Shown here: in pieces, positions 60,608-64,000 of the stretch | How the letters are laid out: each line of letters opens with the position of its first letter | How positions within the stretch are numbered: position 1 is the first letter of the stretch | NCBI RefSeq assembly: GCF_024529975.1 | Contig: NZ_AP024897.1 | Coordinates: 2,542,001 to 2,606,000 of the forward strand | DNA from: Vibrio quintilis | Lineage (GTDB): Bacteria > Pseudomonadota > Gammaproteobacteria > Enterobacterales > Vibrionaceae | Length of the DNA stretch: 64,000 nt | Direction of reading: 5' to 3' | Position numbers and translations under genes: made by a program | The notes under the pieces: model-generated | Told to the model about the DNA's origin: nothing | Database searches by the model: none | Seen by the model: the letters and a program-made list of their open reading frames with translations, nothing else

Positions 60608-61243
60608 ATGAAAGTTATTTTGATTCATGGTTTGTACATGCATGGCATGGTCATGCAACCGCTCAGCCAGCTTTTAGCCAAAAGAGGCTACGAAACCGAT
60701 GTCATCAGCTATAACTCTGTTTCCATTGAGGAAGATGACGTTTTCCAATCGATTGACTCCCTGATCGATCCGTCCGGGCCCAATATTTTAATTGGTCATA
60801 GTCTGGGTGGACTGATGATTAAACATTATCTGAAAGCCAGACAGATGACGACTGCACAGGTCTCCCATGTGGTTGCGATTGGCTCTCCCCTGCAGGGTGC
60901 TTCCATTGTCGATGCGATTCAGGCGCTCGGGCTGGGGCAGATTCTTGGCAACTCAACGGATTACGGTCTGGAAAACCACAGCGGTGAATGGAACTTCCCG
61001 CAAAAGCTGGGCTGTATTGCCGGAACCATGGCGATTGGTTTTCGACCGCTACTCATCAACAGTGCGCATCCGTCCGATGGAACCGTCACCCTTGAAGAGA
61101 CCAAAATCACCGGTATGACGGATCATCTGGAAATCAATCACACCCATACCAGCCTGATCTTCAGTAACGAAGTGGCGGAACAAATCGACTATTTTATCCG
61201 CTATAACTGCTTTTTCAGACAACCGGAAGAATCAACCGCATAG
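60608..61243 (+). CDS. Alpha/beta hydrolase, lipase-like
   Basis: A 211-residue alpha/beta-hydrolase without a signal peptide. Seen: HGLYMHG oxyanion-hole stretch near residue 7, nucleophile elbow GHSLGG (Ser about 64), Asp in HPSDGTV and His in NHTHTSL near the C-terminus. Resembles small esterases annotated as PGAP1-like or lipase class 2. Substrate unknown. GAGACAGAGG is upstream of the start. Confidence 0.8.
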   Translation: MKVILIHGLYMHGMVMQPLSQLLAKRGYETDVISYNSVSIEEDDVFQSIDSLIDPSGPNILIGHSLGGLMIKHYLKARQMTTAQVSHVVAIGSPLQGASIVDAIQALGLGQILGNSTDYGLENHSGEWNFPQKLGCIAGTMAIGFRPLLINSAHPSDGTVTLEETKITGMTDHLEINHTHTSLIFSNEVAEQIDYFIRYNCFFRQPEESTA

Positions 61244-61349
61244 GCTGCAAAAAGCATACTGCTAAAAATAGTTGTCAATTTATCGGTTGGCGTCACAGAC
61301 AAAACCCCGGTAAGGTTAGAGACAAGATTCTCTGACACTTTGATAATTT

Positions 61350-62438
61350 ATGTGCCATTCAGATCCGATTACAGATCAGGCGATCATTGATCGCTATTAT
61401 CAGGCGCTTCTGGACAGAAATGCAGATTATGCCGGTACTTTTTTCGTCGGCGTGAAAACCACCTCGGTATTTTGCATCTCTACCTGCCGGGCCAGAAAAC
61501 CTAAAAAGCAGAATGTGGTCTTCTATACCCACTTTAAAGATGCGCTGTCAGCTGGGTTCCGGCCCTGTAAAATCTGCCGTCCGACAGAAAATGCCAGTGA
61601 AGCGCCTGAGCAGGTGACTCTGGCCATCGAGCTTGTGCGACAAAATCCGAAAGAGAAAATTTCAGATGCACTGCTGACTGAGCATCAAATCCGGCCGGAA
61701 ATGATTCGGCGGTGGTTCAAAAAAAACTACGGAATGACTTTCCACACCTTCCAGCGGATGTATCGTATTAACTATGCGCTGGAAGAACTCAGGGAAGGTA
61801 AAAAGTTGCTGGATACCGCCTATGAGGCCGGTTATGAATCACTCAGTGGCTTTGGCTACACCTTTAAAAAACTGACAGGGAAAACACCTGGGATGAAAGA
61901 TGACAATCAGGTAATTTTGATCAACCGGTTTACGACGCCTCTGGGGCCGATGTTCGTCTGTGCGACCGATGAAGGCGTTTGTTTGCTGGAGTTTGTCGAA
62001 CGCAGAATGCTGGAAACAGAGTTCAGTGACCTGCAGCGCCGGTTAAACGCATCAATTATTGCCGGGGAAAACCAGCATATCAGACAGGCAAAACAGGAGA
62101 TCGCTGAATATTTTGCCGGTACCAGAACCCGGTTTGACGTGCAACTCCATACACCGGGCACCCCATTCCAGCAACAAGTCTGGCAGGCGCTGCAAAATAT
62201 TGACTATGGGACGACTGCGTCTTACCAGCAGCAGGCTGAACGAATTGGTAACCCGAAAGCGGTTCGTGCCGTCGCTTCCGCTAACGGACATAATCGCATC
62301 GCTATTATTATTCCCTGCCACCGGGTGATCGGTAAAAACGGTAAACTGGTTGGCTATGCAGGTGGATTAGAGAGAAAACGCTGGCTGCTGGAACATGAAC
62401 AGACGCATCTGCCGGAGTCAGACAAAGAAACATTGTGA
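61350..62438 (+). CDS. ada: Ada: bifunctional methyltransferase and transcriptional activator
   Basis: Adaptive-response protein of 362 residues. N-terminal zinc domain with Cys42, Cys46 (CISTC), Cys73 and Cys76 (CKIC), one of which accepts methyl from phosphotriesters. Middle AraC-type helix-turn-helix (EHQIRPEMIRRWFKKNYGMTFHTFQR; LLDTAYEAGYESLSGFGYTFKKLTGKTPG). C-terminal O6-methylguanine methyltransferase domain with Cys322 in PCHRVIG. The usual CRPSC of Ada is CISTC here. Whether it activates the adjacent hydrolase is unknown. Confidence 0.93.
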   Translation: MCHSDPITDQAIIDRYYQALLDRNADYAGTFFVGVKTTSVFCISTCRARKPKKQNVVFYTHFKDALSAGFRPCKICRPTENASEAPEQVTLAIELVRQNPKEKISDALLTEHQIRPEMIRRWFKKNYGMTFHTFQRMYRINYALEELREGKKLLDTAYEAGYESLSGFGYTFKKLTGKTPGMKDDNQVILINRFTTPLGPMFVCATDEGVCLLEFVERRMLETEFSDLQRRLNASIIAGENQHIRQAKQEIAEYFAGTRTRFDVQLHTPGTPFQQQVWQALQNIDYGTTASYQQQAERIGNPKAVRAVASANGHNRIAIIIPCHRVIGKNGKLVGYAGGLERKRWLLEHEQTHLPESDKETL

Positions 62439-62467
62439 ACTTCATAGTCCGAACCTGAGCGCAGGAC

Positions 62468-62568
62468 AAAAAAAAGCCAATTACAACGGTGTAATTGGCT
62501 AAACATGTGAATAAAAAAACTCCACTAACAACGTCAGTTGGCTAGTTAACCCTCGGCTTAAAGGGTTA
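62468..62568 (-). ncRNA. qrr: Qrr quorum-sensing small RNA
   Basis: Hfq-dependent regulatory RNA of the Vibrio quorum-sensing circuit, made when phosphorylated LuxO activates sigma-54 at low cell density. It controls master regulator (luxR/hapR-type) and aphA mRNAs. Seen on the minus strand: 5' stem TAACCC...GGGTTA, the invariant Qrr core AGCCAACTGACGTTGTTAG (about 62521-62543), a T-rich linker, and a terminator with stem AGCCAATTACA...TGTAATTGGCT followed by eight T. Length about 100 nt, as in known Qrrs. A sigma-54 promoter lies directly upstream. Which of the Qrr copies this is, and where luxO is, cannot be told from the window. Confidence 0.93.
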
Positions 62569-62578
62569 TCTATATGTA

Positions 62579-62595
62579 ATCAAGTCCCGTGCCAA
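62579..62595 (-). promoter_or_regulatory. Sigma-54 promoter of qrr
   Basis: On the minus strand TTGGCACG-GGAC-TTGAT: a perfect -24 element TTGGCACG and a -12 element that reads GA where GC is usual. Predicted start near 62568, the first base of the Qrr stem. LuxO sites would be expected upstream, in 62600-62730; I could not pick them out with confidence. Confidence 0.8.
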
Positions 62596-62733
62596 CTTTT
62601 ACATAACAAAAAATCAACATGTTACAGAAAAAACCGATTTTACGGAGAGAATACTAATTGCATAATAAAAAGTATTCAGCACAACCATTGCAATATGCAA
62701 AAGAACACAATCTACTTTTTGCAAAGCAAAGAT

Positions 62734-63273
62734 TCAGAAATTCACCCCGATTTTTACTGATACTTCCCCTGTCGTCTTCATATCAAAAGCTGAAGAACCA
62801 AACTTAACCGACTTATCACCAGCAACAGGCACATGGATACCTGCCCAGGGGTTCACATAAATATGAGGAGCAAGATAATGGACATACCCACATCCCAGCG
62901 TCGCCAGATAGGTCTGATAGCTTTTCCGGTCTGAAGACTGCTCTTCCGTGACATCGCCCCGCCACTGTTCAGCGCCGAAACCAATCCAAAAACCTTGCTG
63001 AGACGGGTCCGGATAATAATCAACGATCACTGCGCCAACATCGACCTGATGATCTTTAAATCCATTCTGAGTAAACATGTCCGGCGATTCAAACTTTGTC
63101 ACAACTCCCCGGAACTTCAAATGACCCCGACCAGCGGTCAGAGAAAAATAATGCCCATTCAACAGATAAGGCAACACATCGGCTTCAGCGCCAACATGCC
63201 AGTTATTATTTGCAGCACAGGCCGACGAAAAAAATAAAGCTGCCCATAACGCGATGTAATTTTGCTGTTTCAT
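62734..63273 (-). CDS. Small outer-membrane beta-barrel-like protein
   Basis: A 179-residue secreted protein. Start taken at 63273 (MKQQNYIALWAALFFSSACA) because GGTGG lies five bases upstream; a longer frame would run through the operator palindromes. Signal peptide cleaved near ACAA. The mature part alternates in beta-strand fashion, has many aromatic residues, and ends VSVKIGVNF with terminal Phe, typical of outer-membrane barrels. Family not recognised. Its promoter region holds two stacked palindromes. Confidence 0.75.
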   Translation of the reverse strand: MKQQNYIALWAALFFSSACAANNNWHVGAEADVLPYLLNGHYFSLTAGRGHLKFRGVVTKFESPDMFTQNGFKDHQVDVGAVIVDYYPDPSQQGFWIGFGAEQWRGDVTEEQSSDRKSYQTYLATLGCGYVHYLAPHIYVNPWAGIHVPVAGDKSVKFGSSAFDMKTTGEVSVKIGVNF

Positions 63274-63284
63274 ACATACCACCA

Positions 63285-63325
63285 TAATGTCACTAGTTGG
63301 TGACATTATTTCCGTAATACGGAAA
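63285..63325. promoter_or_regulatory. Two adjacent palindromic operators
   Basis: TAATGTCAC-TAGTTG-GTGACATTA (63285-63308) is a perfect 9-bp inverted repeat, and TTTCCGTA-A-TACGGAAA (63309-63325) follows with no gap, also perfect. They end 12 bases before the outer-membrane-protein start and lie in the divergent region shared with the solute-binding protein gene at 63441. Forms like these are typical of TetR- or MarR-type repressors; none is encoded in the visible sequence. Confidence 0.65.
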
Positions 63326-63440
63326 AATGTAAATACCTGCCGGATAAAAAACAGACAATACGTGCTTAACAGGAATGATTGTGCTTTTAAAAGAATGGCT
63401 TATTATTGGGATTCACATCAATAACAGAGAAGTAACAATC

Positions 63441-64000
63441 ATGACCCCAAAAACGATGATGAAAAAAACCATGATAAAAAACAGATCAATGTTGACCGGA
63501 AAACCAATCGTCGCCCTTCTGGCACTGACCTTACTTGGACTTCATTGCCCGGCCCAGGCTGATCTCCTGAAAAATATTCTGTCCGACGGGGTACTGAAAG
63601 TCGGTACAACGGGTGACTACAAACCATTTACCTACCTCAATCAAGATCATTACACTGGTTATGACATCGACGTTGCAAATCATATTGCCAGGCAGATGGG
63701 CGTTAAAGTTGAGTTTGTCAAAACAACCTGGAAACATCTGACAACGGGCTTACAGGCTGGGGAATATGATATTGCGATGGGCGGAATCACCAAGAGAATG
63801 AATCGTCAGCTGGTCGCTGAGATATCTCACGGCTATATGACTTTCGGCAAATGCTTTCTGGTCGCAACAGGCCTTGAAAATAAGTTTGATACGCTGGAAA
63901 AAGTGAACAAACCAGATGTCAGGGTTGGCGTGAACATCGGCGGAACGAATGAGAAGTTTGCCCGACAATATCTGCCCAATGCGCAAATCATCAGATTCGA
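63441..64000 (+). CDS. Periplasmic solute-binding protein, family 3, 5' part
   Basis: The first 186 codons of a secreted binding protein, cut by the window edge. Signal peptide (LTGKPIVALLALTLLGL, cleavage near AQA). Then LKVGTTGDYKPFTYLN, YTGYDIDVANHIARQMGVKVEFVKTTWKHLTTGLQAGEYDIAMGGIT, typical of SBP_bac_3. The TTGDYKPFTY opening is especially like cyclohexadienyl dehydratase (PheC)-type members, so it could be an enzyme or an amino-acid receptor. Several Met codons lie near the start; GAGAAGTAACA precedes the one chosen. Confidence 0.85.
   Translation, partial: MTPKTMMKKTMIKNRSMLTGKPIVALLALTLLGLHCPAQADLLKNILSDGVLKVGTTGDYKPFTYLNQDHYTGYDIDVANHIARQMGVKVEFVKTTWKHLTTGLQAGEYDIAMGGITKRMNRQLVAEISHGYMTFGKCFLVATGLENKFDTLEKVNKPDVRVGVNIGGTNEKFARQYLPNAQIIRF

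Overview
The window looks like a chromosome I segment of a Vibrio or close relative. Evidence: a Vibrio-length FadR with the extra insert, a quorum-regulatory Qrr small RNA, a VC1899-type CARF nuclease, and a gene order (CARF nuclease, fadR, nhaB, dsbB, ftsK, lrp, cysB, miaE, pyrF, lapB/A, ihfB, rpsA, cmk, comEA, ppiD, hupB, lon, clpX, clpP, tig, dctB/D, dctM/Q/P) that I recall from V. cholerae (VC1899 to VC1929). The species cannot be named from the sequence alone.

Layout. 1-5157: envelope and housekeeping genes on the minus strand (ndh, ycfP, thiK, lpoB, a COG3014 lipoprotein, hinT). 5158-17280: CARF nuclease, fadR, nhaB, dsbB, ftsK, lrp, cysB, a coiled-coil membrane protein and miaE. 17317-31630: a long minus-strand run of pyrimidine, LPS-assembly, translation, chaperone and protease genes, separated by clear intrinsic terminators. 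32072-47240: a C4-dicarboxylate TRAP system (dctB/dctD and dctM/Q/P) split by about 8 kb carrying an AcnB-type aconitase, a PrpF-family isomerase, an AspT-like carrier and a CitA/CitB-type two-component system, probably a di/tricarboxylate utilisation unit. 47241-55275: selO, the GlcNAc cluster nagE and nagBAC, a RhtB-type exporter and an AraC regulator.

55276-60250 is the most unusual part. A tyrosine recombinase is followed by two convergent AT-rich genes, an SHMT-like PLP enzyme and a membrane-anchored STAND-type NTPase with a C-terminal repeat region. The start regions of both genes lie inside a 43-bp inverted repeat (39 of 43 matching). One copy is at the 3' end of the recombinase gene and the other is 3.7 kb away. 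If the recombinase acts on these repeats, the segment would flip and exchange which gene is fused to the recombinase transcript: an apparent two-state genetic switch. Both flanks also carry the same short palindrome, CTGTT-N2-AACAG, next to promoter-like sequences.

60608-64000: an alpha/beta hydrolase, an Ada methyltransferase-regulator, an unlisted Qrr sRNA with a sigma-54 promoter on the minus strand, a small outer-membrane-type protein with two stacked palindromic operators, and the start of a periplasmic solute-binding protein.
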